Shown: positions 45,126 through 55,120 of the stretch, piece after piece
How positions within the stretch are numbered: position 1 is the stretch's first letter
Layout of the letters: each line of letters starts with the position of its first letter
NCBI GenBank assembly: GCA_020403045.1
Contig: JADBYK010000030.1
Coordinates: forward strand, 1 to 64,000
Direction of reading: 5' to 3'
Length of the DNA stretch: 64,000 nucleotides
Source: Cytophagales bacterium
Lineage (GTDB): Bacteria; Bacteroidota; Bacteroidia; Cytophagales; Cyclobacteriaceae
Program-made: the position numbers and the translations under genes
Notes under the pieces: generated by a model
Database searches by the model: none
What the model saw: only the letters and a program-made list of their open reading frames with translations
What the model was told of the DNA's origin: nothing

Positions 45126-46259
45126 ATGCCTGAATCTATAAACCAACGCATCGGCATTCTAGGTGGCGGCCAACTGGGGCGCATGCTTATCCAATCGGGA
45201 ATTGATTTAAATATCAATTTTTCCGTACTCGACCCAGATGCCACAGCACCCTGCAATACTATTTCAGATTTTACGCAGGGCAAGCTGTCAGATTATCAAA
45301 CGGTGATTGACTTTGGAAGTGCGTGCGACCTAATTACCATCGAGATTGAAAATGTAAACGTAGAGGCTCTCAAGGAATTGGTAAAACAAGGCAAAAACGT
45401 GTTTCCGCAGCCGGAAGTGATTGAGTTGATTCAAGATAAACGGACACAAAAGGAGTTTTATAAGGCAAATGGAATTCCCACCGCAGCCTTTGTCCTTACC
45501 TCTAATAGGCAAGAAGTGATAGACAACAAAGCATTCTTGCCTGCTGTAAACAAACTTGGGAGAGAAGGTTACGATGGAAGAGGCGTCCAATTATTGCGAA
45601 CAGAAGCCGACCTGGCGAGGGCGTTTGATGATCCTGGCCTTCTCGAAAAACTGATTGATTTTGACAAAGAAATTGCGGTTATAGTTGCGCGAAGCGAAAG
45701 TGGCGAAGTGGTAAGCTATCCTGCCGTAGAAATGGTCTTTCACCCCACAGCAAATCTGGTGGAATACCTCTTCTCTCCAGCCGCCATTACTTCTCAAATT
45801 GCAGCCGAGGCAGACTCTATTGCCAGATTGATTATTGAAAAATTGGGTATGATTGGGCTTTTAGCTGTGGAGATGTTTGTGACAAAAGAGGGAGAAGTAT
45901 TAGTTAATGAAGTAGCACCCAGGCCTCATAATAGCGGACATCAAACAATTGAAGCGAATGCGACCTCGCAATATGAACAACATCTCCGGGCTATTCTAAA
46001 CTTCCCCTTAGGAAGTACTGATGCCTATCTGCCTAGTGCGATGGTCAACCTATTGGGAGAAGAGGGATATTCAGGAGAAGCAAAATACGTTGGTTTAGAA
46101 GAGGTTCTTGGCGTATCGGGCACGCATGTTCATCTTTATGGTAAAAGAATGACAAAGTCATTTCGTAAGATGGGTCACGTAACCATAGTGGACGAAGACA
46201 TTGAAAGTTTAAAAAAGAAAGCCAACTTTGTTAAACAAACTCTAAAAGTTGTAGCATGA
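45126..46259 (+). CDS. purK: 5-(carboxyamino)imidazole ribonucleotide synthase
   Basis: PurK uses ATP and bicarbonate to carboxylate aminoimidazole ribonucleotide in purine synthesis. The 377-residue ATP-grasp protein shows IGILGGGQLGRMLIQSG (8-24), a DLITIEIENVN segment, KLGREGYDGRGVQLL, and VNEVAPRPHNSGHQTIEA (about 265-282). It overlaps purE by four bases (ATGA), so they are translated together. Confidence 0.96.
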   Translation: MPESINQRIGILGGGQLGRMLIQSGIDLNINFSVLDPDATAPCNTISDFTQGKLSDYQTVIDFGSACDLITIEIENVNVEALKELVKQGKNVFPQPEVIELIQDKRTQKEFYKANGIPTAAFVLTSNRQEVIDNKAFLPAVNKLGREGYDGRGVQLLRTEADLARAFDDPGLLEKLIDFDKEIAVIVARSESGEVVSYPAVEMVFHPTANLVEYLFSPAAITSQIAAEADSIARLIIEKLGMIGLLAVEMFVTKEGEVLVNEVAPRPHNSGHQTIEANATSQYEQHLRAILNFPLGSTDAYLPSAMVNLLGEEGYSGEAKYVGLEEVLGVSGTHVHLYGKRMTKSFRKMGHVTIVDEDIESLKKKANFVKQTLKVVA

Positions 46260-46774
46260 GTAAACCGATAGTGGGAATAATCATGGGTAGTCAATCTGAT
46301 TTAAGCGTCATGAAGGAAGCTGCTGACTTTTTGGAGGAGCTAGAAATCCCCTTTGAGATAACGATCGTTTCCGCTCACCGAACGCCCGAACGGATGGTAT
46401 CGTATGCATCATCTGCCAAAGCGCGAGGGTTAAAAGTGATAGTAGCAGGCGCAGGTGGTGCAGCCCATTTGCCGGGTATGGTTGCCTCCCTTACTTCTTT
46501 GCCAGTTGTTGGAGTACCTATCAAATCAACAAATTCAATTGATGGCTGGGATTCTATTTTGTCTATTCTACAAATGCCAGGAGGCGTACCCGTAGCTACG
46601 GTAGCACTTAATGGAGCAAAAAATGCGGGCATATTGGCCGCACAAATTATTGGCACTAACAGCGAAGTGGTTTCGGCAAAGCTTGATATGTACAAAGAAA
46701 GTCTTCGAGATAAAGTTGAAATCCAGGTAAAAGAATGGGAGCAAAAAGGATGGAAAAATGATCAGATTAAATAG
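46256..46774 (+). CDS. purE: N5-carboxyaminoimidazole ribonucleotide mutase
   Basis: PurE moves the carboxyl group of N5-CAIR to give CAIR, acting right after PurK. The 172-residue protein has the class I PurE signature VGIIMGSQSDLSVMKEA (5-21), VSAHRTPERM (about 41-50, catalytic His), and AGAGGAAHLPGMVAS (about 64-78). Confidence 0.96.
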   Translation: MSKPIVGIIMGSQSDLSVMKEAADFLEELEIPFEITIVSAHRTPERMVSYASSAKARGLKVIVAGAGGAAHLPGMVASLTSLPVVGVPIKSTNSIDGWDSILSILQMPGGVPVATVALNGAKNAGILAAQIIGTNSEVVSAKLDMYKESLRDKVEIQVKEWEQKGWKNDQIK

Positions 46775-46832
46775 TGATAATATTCGACCTAAGATTGACA
46801 GAACTAAATTGACTAACCATTAGAAAGGTCTT

Positions 46833-48092
46833 ATGAAACCAAACGAAAAAGGCTGGCTAAAAGATTACCTTGAGTTGAGGAAGGAACTTCTTAAGGAAGT
46901 ACAACCAGGCGGAGTCAAAACAGCTCATCCCGAACAGGCATTATATAGGGTAATTCAGCCCACAGGATTAATGTATGGTCAGGCGATTCTATCGCTTGAC
47001 TATCCCAATTCCAATGATTGGAGCAACAAAGAAAGAATGAAAATTTTGTTGGCCGAAAGTCTCATTAGTAGCTCTTTTCTTTTTTACAATAGGCAAATCA
47101 AAAGTACGGAGGAACTGTCTGAGGTTATTTTGAAAACGCTTGACAGTATTGGCAATTTCTACAATACGGTTTTTCCTGAATTGGCAACACCTGCAAAAAC
47201 GTTGTTTGGCAGAAGAAAAACACCGCTGGAGATAGTGGAGAGAATACTAGATAAGCGCATTGAGATTACAGAAGAGTTTAAAAATAATTTTTGGGCTCAA
47301 TTCTTTCATAATAGCCTTCTTTTTCTGGACATATTTATCTTCGGTCAATGGATTCATACCAATGCAGACCGCATCGTCTCCGATTTCTTTAAATACGAAC
47401 GCGAAGAGCTTCGCTTTTCGGTAGTAAAAGTAATTGCAGCAGCGGCACATGCGAATGAGGCCGTAGAGTTTGAAGAGCGCAAACTATTGGAGTATTTTCT
47501 TCAAAGTGCCAACCTCACGGCAGATAAGAAAAAGGAAGCTGTCTCTATTTTTGAAAAGGGCATCCAGGTAGAAGAAATAAATTTGCCAACCAACAATTCA
47601 TGGATATTGAAAAAGTATTTCCTGGAAATGGCTATCCTTACTATTTGGGCTGATAAAAAGGTTGACGGAAATGAACAAGAATTTTTAAAAAGATTGTGTA
47701 CACACCTTGCGTTCTCGGAAGATGACTTAGAGAATAGCCTGATGGCCATCGAGGGATTTGTGTTAGAACACTGGGAAAAGCTAAACTATCTGCAAAACAA
47801 ACAAGATTACGATCAGGTGAGTGAGCGCTTTATAAAGAGGCTGTCTCGCGTCACGGCCAATCATAAAATCAAACTGATAAAAGAGGTGCAGGGAAACAAA
47901 GACTTAATCGCCCTTCTCAAAAAGGCAAAATCAAGTGAGCTAACGGAGACGGAAAAAAAAGCAATGCAAGAACAGCTAGTCGCGGTGTTGAGGACGATTC
48001 CTACGTTTATCGTGATATCTCTCCCAAAGCGTTTTTTAGCGCTTCCTGTTCTAATGAGAATTTTACCCGCAAATTTTTTCGCTGAAGTTTAA
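46833..48092 (+). CDS. LETM1-related biofilm-associated protein
   Basis: The 419-residue protein is helical. It has a TerB-like central part (about 185-300, with ANEAVEFEERKLLEYFL and WADKKVDGNEQEFLKRL) and ends with a LETM1-like stretch (PTFIVISLPKRFLALPVL). NCBI uses the name LETM1-related biofilm-associated protein for a Bacteroidota family of this size, which I believe this to be. It has no clear membrane segment apart from the C-terminus. Its stop abuts the stop of the convergent TerC gene with no base between. Confidence 0.7.
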   Translation: MKPNEKGWLKDYLELRKELLKEVQPGGVKTAHPEQALYRVIQPTGLMYGQAILSLDYPNSNDWSNKERMKILLAESLISSSFLFYNRQIKSTEELSEVILKTLDSIGNFYNTVFPELATPAKTLFGRRKTPLEIVERILDKRIEITEEFKNNFWAQFFHNSLLFLDIFIFGQWIHTNADRIVSDFFKYEREELRFSVVKVIAAAAHANEAVEFEERKLLEYFLQSANLTADKKKEAVSIFEKGIQVEEINLPTNNSWILKKYFLEMAILTIWADKKVDGNEQEFLKRLCTHLAFSEDDLENSLMAIEGFVLEHWEKLNYLQNKQDYDQVSERFIKRLSRVTANHKIKLIKEVQGNKDLIALLKKAKSSELTETEKKAMQEQLVAVLRTIPTFIVISLPKRFLALPVLMRILPANFFAEV

Positions 48093-49106
48093 TCAGCCAA
48101 TTTCCTCCGAAGGTTTCTCCTTTCGGGGTACTACAATTGAAAATATAATAGAAAGAGTTAGCGTGATTATTATTACCGCAAAGGAAAGCTCCGGAGATAT
48201 TTCGTAAGGGATAATCTCTAAAAGCATTTTTGCACCAATGAAGAAAAGAATAATAGACAGGCCTTTCTGCAGCAAATAAAACTTATCGATAATACCCGAA
48301 AGCAAAAAGAACATTGCGCGAAGACCCATAACTGCAAAAATATTTGACGTGTAAATCAAAAACTCGTTTTGTGTGATTGCAAAGGCAGCCGGTATCGAAT
48401 CGACAGCAAATATCAAATCCGTAGTTTCGATTAAAACAATAATTAAAAATAGTGGGGTAAACATCAATTTTCCATTTACTCTACCTATAAATTTTCCACC
48501 CATTTCATCGTTTGTGATAGGCAGGTATTTCCGACAGAGTTTTAAAATTGGATTCTTCTCGGGGTCAATTTTTTCGTCACTGTCTTCAAAGTATATTTTG
48601 ATTCCAGAATAGATCAGGAAGACACCGAAAATATAAAGGATGAAATGCCACTTTGCGATGAAAAACGCACCCACAAAAATGAAAATACCACGAAAAAACA
48701 CGGCTCCTAAAATTCCCCAAAATAATATCTTGTGATAATACTCTTCTTTCACAGAAAAATATTTTAGTATTAGAAGAATGACAAAAATGTTATCTACTGA
48801 AAGCGCATACTCTGTAAGGTAGGCCGAAAAATATTCAATCATCGCATCAGTGCCGGAAACTGACTTTATTACGCCATCCTGCTCAAGAGGATAGGGTCCA
48901 TATAGATAAACGAAATAGCCAAAAATCGTACTAATGATCACCCAGAAAATGGACTGATACAAAGCCGATTTGGTAGTAATTTTATGAGCCGTTTTATTGA
49001 AAAAGCCCAAGTCAACAAGTAGAAAGGTCACAATTACTATTGCAAAAACCCCGTATAGAAGTGTCTGTGAGCTAATCGAAGTACCGAACAAAGAAAACAG
49101 AAGCAT
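48093..49106 (-). CDS. TerC/Alx family membrane protein
   Basis: The 337-residue protein has about nine hydrophobic helices. The TerC motifs are present: LSVDNIFVILLIL (about 102-114), WGILGAVFFRGIFIF, and ETTDLIFAVDSIPAAFAIT (about 227-245), with acidic residues that bind metal in the family. Alx-like members export manganese; tellurite resistance is another historical label. A tie to the nearby Fur gene is possible but not shown. Confidence 0.88.
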   Translation of the reverse strand: MLLFSLFGTSISSQTLLYGVFAIVIVTFLLVDLGFFNKTAHKITTKSALYQSIFWVIISTIFGYFVYLYGPYPLEQDGVIKSVSGTDAMIEYFSAYLTEYALSVDNIFVILLILKYFSVKEEYYHKILFWGILGAVFFRGIFIFVGAFFIAKWHFILYIFGVFLIYSGIKIYFEDSDEKIDPEKNPILKLCRKYLPITNDEMGGKFIGRVNGKLMFTPLFLIIVLIETTDLIFAVDSIPAAFAITQNEFLIYTSNIFAVMGLRAMFFLLSGIIDKFYLLQKGLSIILFFIGAKMLLEIIPYEISPELSFAVIIITLTLSIIFSIVVPRKEKPSEEIG

Positions 49107-49268
49107 CTAAAAGCAGAAAGGTTAGAGGGTTTAAAAAAGGAGCTAAATGGAACTTTTCAAGAGGGTTTTGATTAAAACAATATCAAATCTACAAATATAT
49201 TTGAGAAGTAAATAAAGGTTGAAATTGATATCAATTCAGAACAAAAGGAAACCAGTAATTGCCGCGAA

Positions 49269-49682
49269 TTAGGCACATTTTTGGCATTTCCCCTGAATCA
49301 GCAGGTTGATTTCTCTCGCTTCATAACCCGTGGGCAATTCAACCTGAGGTATGTTTACTTGATCGAGGCAGCTGGTTTCGCCACAAACAGAGCACTTAAA
49401 ATGCACATGCTCATGGTGATGCGCAGAGGAAGAGCACAAATCGCTACAAAGGGCATATTTTAAACCCCCACCATCATCCAGCACTTTGTGCACAACACCC
49501 TTATCAACAAAGGTTTTTAGCGTGCGATATACCGTGACACGGTCATAGTCATCTGAGATTTGTTCTTCCAAATCGGAATAGGACAATGCAAAAGGCTTCT
49601 TCAGAAAAAGGCTAAGGATAGCCGTTCTGCTGCTCGTTTTACGAAGGTCAAAATCTTGCAATATTTTTTGCTCGGCTTTCAT
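49269..49682 (-). CDS. Fur family transcriptional regulator
   Basis: The 137-residue protein has a winged-helix domain (about 10-80, with DRVTVYRTLKTFVDKGVVHKV) and a metal-binding dimerisation region with HHHEHVHFKCSVCGETSCL (about 88-106) and a final C-x-x-C (GKCQKCA). The paired CxxC motifs indicate a structural zinc. Whether it senses iron, zinc or peroxide cannot be decided. It is the last gene of a minus-strand series after gpmI, a lipoprotein and an ABC exporter. Confidence 0.9.
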   Translation of the reverse strand: MKAEQKILQDFDLRKTSSRTAILSLFLKKPFALSYSDLEEQISDDYDRVTVYRTLKTFVDKGVVHKVLDDGGGLKYALCSDLCSSSAHHHEHVHFKCSVCGETSCLDQVNIPQVELPTGYEAREINLLIQGKCQKCA

Positions 49683-49695
49683 TGGTTAAGCCCAT

Positions 49696-51480
49696 CTATC
49701 GATCCATTTGTAGTTCAAGCAAGTTACGATAAATACCATTGTCGCGCTGGTTAAGTTCCAGGTGAGTGCCGGCTTCTGCAATTTGCCCGTCTTTGATGAC
49801 GAGGATTCGGTCCACTTTACGAATGGTACTAAGTCGGTGGGCAATTACAATCGTGGTTCGGTTTTCCATCAGTTTTTCCAGCGCGTCTTGCACCAGACTT
49901 TCGGATTTCGCATCCAGCGAACTAGTGGCTTCGTCCAATATTAATATCGATGGGTCTTTCAGTATGGCTCTTGCAATAGCTACTCGTTGCTTTTGACCGC
50001 CTGATAATTTCACGCCCCGGTCCCCGACAAGCGTATCCAGCTTTTCCGGAAAACTCTCAATAAACTCCCACGCATTTGCCTTGCGGGCTGCGTCTATAAT
50101 TTCTGATTCTGTGGCATATGCTTTTCCATAAGCAATATTCTCGCGAATGGTTCCGCCAAAAAGCATTACTTCCTGGGGCACAATGCCAATGTTCCTGCGG
50201 AAATCTGTGAGGCTGAATTGTGACACCTCTTCATTGTCCACTTCGATGCTACCCGAGGAGGCAGAATAAAACCGCATCAGTAAGTTGATGATGGTCGATT
50301 TGCCCGATCCGCTCGGTCCAACCAGTGCAATTCTTTCCCCAGGTTCAACAGTGAAATCGACTGATTTAAGAACTTCAAAATCAGTGCGTGTTGGGTAAGT
50401 AAATGATACGTTTTTAAACGCCACCCTGCCTTTCAATTTGAGCGATTGCGCGGACGTAGTGCTCTCATCTTTCTCTTCCAGTATTTCCAGCACCCGCTCA
50501 GAAGCGCCAATGGAACGCTGCAGTGAACTGTAAATATCGCCCAGGCCGGCAATCGAACCCCCAATGAAAGAAGTATATAAAATAAATGAGAACAATTCGC
50601 CCACCGTGGACTGACCGTTTTGTAGAAGATAGGCCCCATACCAACTGACGGCCACAATTCCACCAAAAAGGGCGAGTATGGTGAAGGAGATAAAAAGCCC
50701 TCGGTACTTGGAGGCATGAATCGATGTTTGCACTACTTCAGTTAGCGACTTTTTATACCGGCCAATCTCAAACAACTCATTCGTAAAAGATTTGACAACC
50801 GCAATGGACTGCAATGTTTCCTCGACAATCACATTCGCGCTGGCTAGTTGATCTTGGGTCTTCTTAGAAAGTTTACGAATGAACTTCCCAAAAAATAAGG
50901 CGGCTATTACTAACACAGGGAAAGTAAGCAGCATGAAAATGGTAAGCTTGGGAGTGAGGATAAAAATGAGTGGGATACCGATAAGCAATACCAATACTTG
51001 CCGTAGCAGTTCGGCTAATGTAAAAGTGAATGTGTCATAAAGCGTCCCCACGTCAGAGGTAATCCGACTCGTCAACTCGCCAACTCTACGACTATCAAAA
51101 AATGTCAATGGCAACCAAATCATTTTGGAATAAACAGCGTGGCGTAAATCTGCTAGCGAGCGTTCACTAACAATGGTAAAAGTGTACACCCGGATGAAAG
51201 AAAAAACACTTTGAACGGCCAGGATTGCGACAAGGGCCAGCGCAATTTGGTTTATACTGGTAAGTACAAATCCTCCTTTGCCTTGTGCCACATCCAACAG
51301 TTTTCCGGCAAAGTAGGGAAATGATAATAGTGTGCCGCTGGAAAGCGCGAGAGAAACGAGCCCAAGAATAAACGTCTTTCGATAAGGAATAACAAATTTG
51401 AAGATGCCCAGCAATTTGCGGATCCCCTCTTTGTTCAGCTTCTTCTTTTCTCCTTCCTCTAAAAATGTGCGCTTGGCCAT
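49696..51480 (-). CDS. MsbA-like ABC exporter (fused permease and ATPase)
   Basis: The 594-residue protein has six transmembrane helices in residues about 25-320, then an ATPase domain. Walker A is VGPSGSGKSTIINLL (Lys394), the signature is KLSGGQKQRVAIARAI, Walker B is ILILDEATSSLD, and the H-loop is VIAHRLSTI. It should work as a homodimer exporting a lipid or drug-like substrate. Three bases separate it from the lipoprotein gene before it. Confidence 0.92.
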   Translation of the reverse strand: MAKRTFLEEGEKKKLNKEGIRKLLGIFKFVIPYRKTFILGLVSLALSSGTLLSFPYFAGKLLDVAQGKGGFVLTSINQIALALVAILAVQSVFSFIRVYTFTIVSERSLADLRHAVYSKMIWLPLTFFDSRRVGELTSRITSDVGTLYDTFTFTLAELLRQVLVLLIGIPLIFILTPKLTIFMLLTFPVLVIAALFFGKFIRKLSKKTQDQLASANVIVEETLQSIAVVKSFTNELFEIGRYKKSLTEVVQTSIHASKYRGLFISFTILALFGGIVAVSWYGAYLLQNGQSTVGELFSFILYTSFIGGSIAGLGDIYSSLQRSIGASERVLEILEEKDESTTSAQSLKLKGRVAFKNVSFTYPTRTDFEVLKSVDFTVEPGERIALVGPSGSGKSTIINLLMRFYSASSGSIEVDNEEVSQFSLTDFRRNIGIVPQEVMLFGGTIRENIAYGKAYATESEIIDAARKANAWEFIESFPEKLDTLVGDRGVKLSGGQKQRVAIARAILKDPSILILDEATSSLDAKSESLVQDALEKLMENRTTIVIAHRLSTIRKVDRILVIKDGQIAEAGTHLELNQRDNGIYRNLLELQMDR

Positions 51481-51483
51481 CGG

Positions 51484-52071
51484 CTATTTTGAAATATATG
51501 CATGTATGGAAAATTGAACAGAGTCGCTCAGAATCATTTTTTGAACTCCTTTGATCGCATAGTCATAGATATAAATCTTCCCTTTCGCACCCTCCAGCGA
51601 TAACGTTAACTCCCTGGTTGTATAGTAAAGTGCATTCTGTTCGATGTATTGTGATTCTATGCGTTTAAGATTCGACAAATCATTTTGAAAGTAGAATCGA
51701 ACTACTGGAACAGAAGATTTGATGTCACATGTATAGCGCCTTACGGTTAGATTGCTTTTCGAATCCTTCTCTTCAGTTAGAAGGTAATGACCCGTGTAGG
51801 TCGGTTTGTTTATCACATCTAATTGACGAAAAACATCCCATTCATGAGCCAGCTGTGCACTATCCACCAGGAAGGATGATTCACCTTCCTTACCATCGAT
51901 GCTTGCTTTTTTGTGAACCGAATCTTTGCGATTGGCCAGATAGCTAATTTGAACATTGACCAGGCTATCAAAATCGAAGTACGGTTTGTCGTATTTTTGA
52001 TTAGCCTGCCGACAGGAAAACGTGATAACACCTAACACAAAAAGGCAGGCACCGAACTTTAACTGAGTCAT
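51484..52071 (-). CDS. Putative lipoprotein, unknown function
   Basis: The 195-residue protein has a lipobox (LGVITFSC, Cys20) and then a soluble beta-rich body (for example ELTLSLEGAKGKIYIYDYAIKG). No family is recognised. It sits between gpmI and the ABC exporter with gaps of 13 and 3 bases, so it is probably in the same operon. Confidence 0.7.
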   Translation of the reverse strand: MTQLKFGACLFVLGVITFSCRQANQKYDKPYFDFDSLVNVQISYLANRKDSVHKKASIDGKEGESSFLVDSAQLAHEWDVFRQLDVINKPTYTGHYLLTEEKDSKSNLTVRRYTCDIKSSVPVVRFYFQNDLSNLKRIESQYIEQNALYYTTRELTLSLEGAKGKIYIYDYAIKGVQKMILSDSVQFSIHAYISK

Positions 52072-52084
52072 ATTTCCTGAGATA

Positions 52085-53620
52085 CTATTTTTGCACCAAC
52101 ACCTTACCCGTCATTTCAGTGGGAATAGGAATTCCCATTAGCGTAAGTATAGTAGGCGCCAAATCACCCAGTTTGCCGTCATTGATTTTAGAATAGGTCT
52201 TGGAGTCATCTACTAAAATGCAAGGCACCAGGTTGGTGGTGTGTGCGGTATTTGGACTGCCGTCCTCATTGATCATAATATCTGCATTGCCATGATCGGC
52301 AATAATAATAACGGCATAGCCATTTTTGCGCGCTACTTCTGTTACCGCCTCGTTACATTTATCAACTGTCTCCACTGCTTTAACGGCCGCTGAAAATACG
52401 CCTGTATGTCCAACCATGTCTGGATTGGCAAAATTCAAACAGATAAAATCAGCTGATCCTTTGTCTAATTCAGGAATGATTTTGTCTTTGATATCATTGG
52501 CACTCATCTCCGGCTTTAGATCGTAGGTGGCCACTTTTGGTGAGGGGCACATTAATCGCGATTCGCCTTCGAATACATCTTCTCGTCCTCCTGAAAAGAA
52601 AAAAGTTACGTGTGGATACTTCTCTGTTTCTGCAATACGAATTTGTTTCTTGCCTGCCTTCGAAACAATTTCTCCTAGCGTATTTTCCAAGTTATCTTTA
52701 TCAAACATCACCTTCACATCGTTGAAGGAGTCATCGTAGTTGGTGAGGGTTACGTAATAGAGTTTCAATTTCTTCATCCCCTGCTCGGGATAATCTTGTT
52801 GGGTCAACGCCATGGTAATCTCTCGCCCACGATCGGTGCGGAAATTAAAACAAATGACCACATCGCCTTCCTGTACTGTAGTAATCGGCTTGCCGGCTGC
52901 ATCAACAGCAACAATGGGCTTGATGAACTCATCGGTGACTCCAGCCTCGTAGGATTTTTGCAATGAGGTCAATAAATCTGACGACTTTTCGCCTTCGCCC
53001 TTCACCAAAAGGTCATAGGCTAATTTCACGCGCTCCCATCTCTTGTCGCGATCCATGGCAAAGTAGCGCCCCACAATGCTGGCCAATTGACCCGTTGTTT
53101 TGTTGAGGTGATTTTGTAAATCAGTTAGGTATCCAAATCCGCCTTTCGGGTCGGTATCTCGGCCATCGGTAAAGGCATGGATAAATAGATTTTTTACGTT
53201 CAGATTTTTTGCAATCGTGCAAAGCCCCTTGACGTGCTCTACGTGTGAGTGAACGCCACCGTCACTAACAAGACCAATGAGATGCACGGACTTGTTATTC
53301 GCTTTTGCATAATCAAACGCGGACAGCAGTGTTGGATTTTCATCTAACTCTTTTTCTTCTACAGCTTTGTTGATTCGCACTAAGTCTTGATAAACTACTC
53401 TTCCCGCACCAATATTCATATGGCCTACTTCCGAGTTGCCCATTTGCCCGGCAGGGAGCCCTACCGCCAAACCGGAGGCCTCTAATTTACTATGTGGATA
53501 CTTGTGGTATAAAGAATTGATGTAGGGAGTCTGGGCATGGTCGATAGCAGAAACTTTCAGGTTTTTAGCAATGCCCCAGCCATCCAAAATCATCAATAGC
53601 ACTTTTTTATTCATAATCAT
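52085..53620 (-). CDS. gpmI: 2,3-bisphosphoglycerate-independent phosphoglycerate mutase
   Basis: This glycolytic enzyme interconverts 3- and 2-phosphoglycerate with two Mn ions. The 511-residue length is standard. Motifs: LMILDGWGIAKN (9-20, metal Asp13), AGQMGNSEVGHMNIG (57-71, phospho-Ser63), HIHAFTDGRDTDP-type segment near 150, and IIADHGNADIM (about 440-450). The ATG two codons in (Met3) is an alternative start. Confidence 0.96.
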   Translation of the reverse strand: MIMNKKVLLMILDGWGIAKNLKVSAIDHAQTPYINSLYHKYPHSKLEASGLAVGLPAGQMGNSEVGHMNIGAGRVVYQDLVRINKAVEEKELDENPTLLSAFDYAKANNKSVHLIGLVSDGGVHSHVEHVKGLCTIAKNLNVKNLFIHAFTDGRDTDPKGGFGYLTDLQNHLNKTTGQLASIVGRYFAMDRDKRWERVKLAYDLLVKGEGEKSSDLLTSLQKSYEAGVTDEFIKPIVAVDAAGKPITTVQEGDVVICFNFRTDRGREITMALTQQDYPEQGMKKLKLYYVTLTNYDDSFNDVKVMFDKDNLENTLGEIVSKAGKKQIRIAETEKYPHVTFFFSGGREDVFEGESRLMCPSPKVATYDLKPEMSANDIKDKIIPELDKGSADFICLNFANPDMVGHTGVFSAAVKAVETVDKCNEAVTEVARKNGYAVIIIADHGNADIMINEDGSPNTAHTTNLVPCILVDDSKTYSKINDGKLGDLAPTILTLMGIPIPTEMTGKVLVQK

Positions 53621-53756
53621 TTCAAATAATTTTCAAATATAGGCTCATTCATGATAATAGATGATCAAAACTATGCCAATGAGTAGCTGCGATGTTAATC
53701 TTGGATGTTCCTGCTAATTTGACCATTAATATCTTTTTCAAACCCCGATTATGGCA

Positions 53757-53764
53757 TACTTTTG
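53757..53764 (+). promoter_or_regulatory. Putative -7 promoter box of the DUF4783-nadC unit
   Basis: TACTTTTG matches TAnnTTTG exactly. It lies inside the longer reading that begins at 53751, supporting the ATG at 53781 as the true start. Confidence 0.5.
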
Positions 53765-53780
53765 GTCTATCTTAGAGCCT

Positions 53781-54173
53781 ATGAGAACGAAAAAGTGGTT
53801 ATGGATTGTGTTTTTGGCTATTCCTCTGGCAAATGTTTGGGGGCAGGCGGAAATTTTCGCGCCTATTAAAGATGCAATTAAGGCCAATAATGCCAAAGAA
53901 GCAGTAAAGTACTTCAATCAATCGGCTGATATCAACATTGAGGGAGAGGTAAACAATTATAGCAAAGCTCAGGCGGAGTTTGTATTGGGCGACTTTTTCA
54001 AAAAACATCCGGTTGCAGAATTCAACATTGTCCACACGGGCTCGTCACCAAGTGGGCTAAAGTTTGCTATTGGCAAGTACCAAAGCGGAGGTGATAGCTA
54101 CAGTGTGCTCATGCGAGTAAAAGAATCGGACAAAAAATACTTTGTTCACGAAATCAGCTTTATCAAAGAATGA
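53781..54173 (+). CDS. DUF4783 family exported protein
   Basis: From the ATG at 53781 the protein has 130 residues, with a signal peptide (1-22, ANVWGQ). The NTF2-like fold is suggested by IFAPIKDAIKANNAKEAVKYF followed by KAQAEFVLGDFFKKHP and a C-terminal VHEISFIKE, which fit DUF4783. Function is unknown. It overlaps nadC by four bases (ATGA), an unusual coupling of an exported protein with a cytoplasmic enzyme. Confidence 0.8.
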   Translation: MRTKKWLWIVFLAIPLANVWGQAEIFAPIKDAIKANNAKEAVKYFNQSADINIEGEVNNYSKAQAEFVLGDFFKKHPVAEFNIVHTGSSPSGLKFAIGKYQSGGDSYSVLMRVKESDKKYFVHEISFIKE

Positions 54174-55033
54174 TTTCACCAGCATACCTCACTGAGGAGG
54201 CCATTCATTTATTTATACAGTCCGCTTTAGCTGAAGATATTGGTGAAGGAGATCACTCCTCTCTAGGCGCCATCCCGAAAAATACTCCATGCAAGGCGCA
54301 TTTATTGGTGAAAGATGAAGGCGTGATAGCCGGCCTTGCGTTGGCAGAAAAAATATTTCAAGAAGTTGACCCGGCCCTTCAAGTCACCTATTTCAAACAC
54401 GATGGAGACTTGGTTCACCGCGGTGATGTAGCTTTTGAAGTCACCGGTCAGGCTCAATCCATTTTATCGGCCGAGCGGTTGGTACTCAATTGCATGCAGC
54501 GGATGAGCGGTATTGCTACCCACACAAAAGCGCTTTGCCAATTGCTCGAAGGCACCTCTACCAAGCTGCTCGATACTCGTAAAACGACTCCGAATTTTCG
54601 CGCTATGGAAAAATGGGCGGTGGCAATTGGAGGGGGCCAGAATCACCGGTTTGCTTTGTATGACATGGTAATGCTCAAAGATAATCACATTGACATGGCC
54701 GGGGGTGTACAAACAGCTATTGAAAATGCTCACCGATACCTCAAGGAGAAAAATAAAGATTTAAAAATTGAGATTGAGGTGCGTAACCTCAGAGAAGTGG
54801 AAGAAGTAATCCGAGTGGGCGGTGTAGATACGATCATGTTGGATAACATGAGCTTAAATGATATGAGAAAGTCCGTTCACCTGATCAATGGCAAATACAA
54901 GACTGAAGCGAGTGGAGGGATCACCGAAAATACCTTGCGCGCAGTGGCCGAAACAGGTGTAGATTTTATTTCGATGGGTGCGCTGACGCATTCTACCAAA
55001 AGCCTCGATTTGAGTTTAAAGGTGGTTAAATGA
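54170..55033 (+). CDS. nadC: Nicotinate-nucleotide diphosphorylase (carboxylating)
   Basis: NadC turns quinolinate and PRPP into nicotinate mononucleotide in NAD synthesis. The 287-residue protein shows EDIGEGDHSSLGAIP (20-34), NCMQRMSGIATHTKAL (about 107-122), LLDTRKTTPNFRAMEKWAV (about 133-151, substrate-binding Arg/Lys), and IMLDNMSLNDMR with ASGGITENTL near the end. Confidence 0.95.
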   Translation: MISPAYLTEEAIHLFIQSALAEDIGEGDHSSLGAIPKNTPCKAHLLVKDEGVIAGLALAEKIFQEVDPALQVTYFKHDGDLVHRGDVAFEVTGQAQSILSAERLVLNCMQRMSGIATHTKALCQLLEGTSTKLLDTRKTTPNFRAMEKWAVAIGGGQNHRFALYDMVMLKDNHIDMAGGVQTAIENAHRYLKEKNKDLKIEIEVRNLREVEEVIRVGGVDTIMLDNMSLNDMRKSVHLINGKYKTEASGGITENTLRAVAETGVDFISMGALTHSTKSLDLSLKVVK

Positions 55034-55120
55034 CCTAAGGGAAGTTTCCTTCTTTGCCTAAAACTAACTATACATCCTTCCAAAAAATCAGCTATTTTTG
55101 CGACCCATTCAGTTAGAATT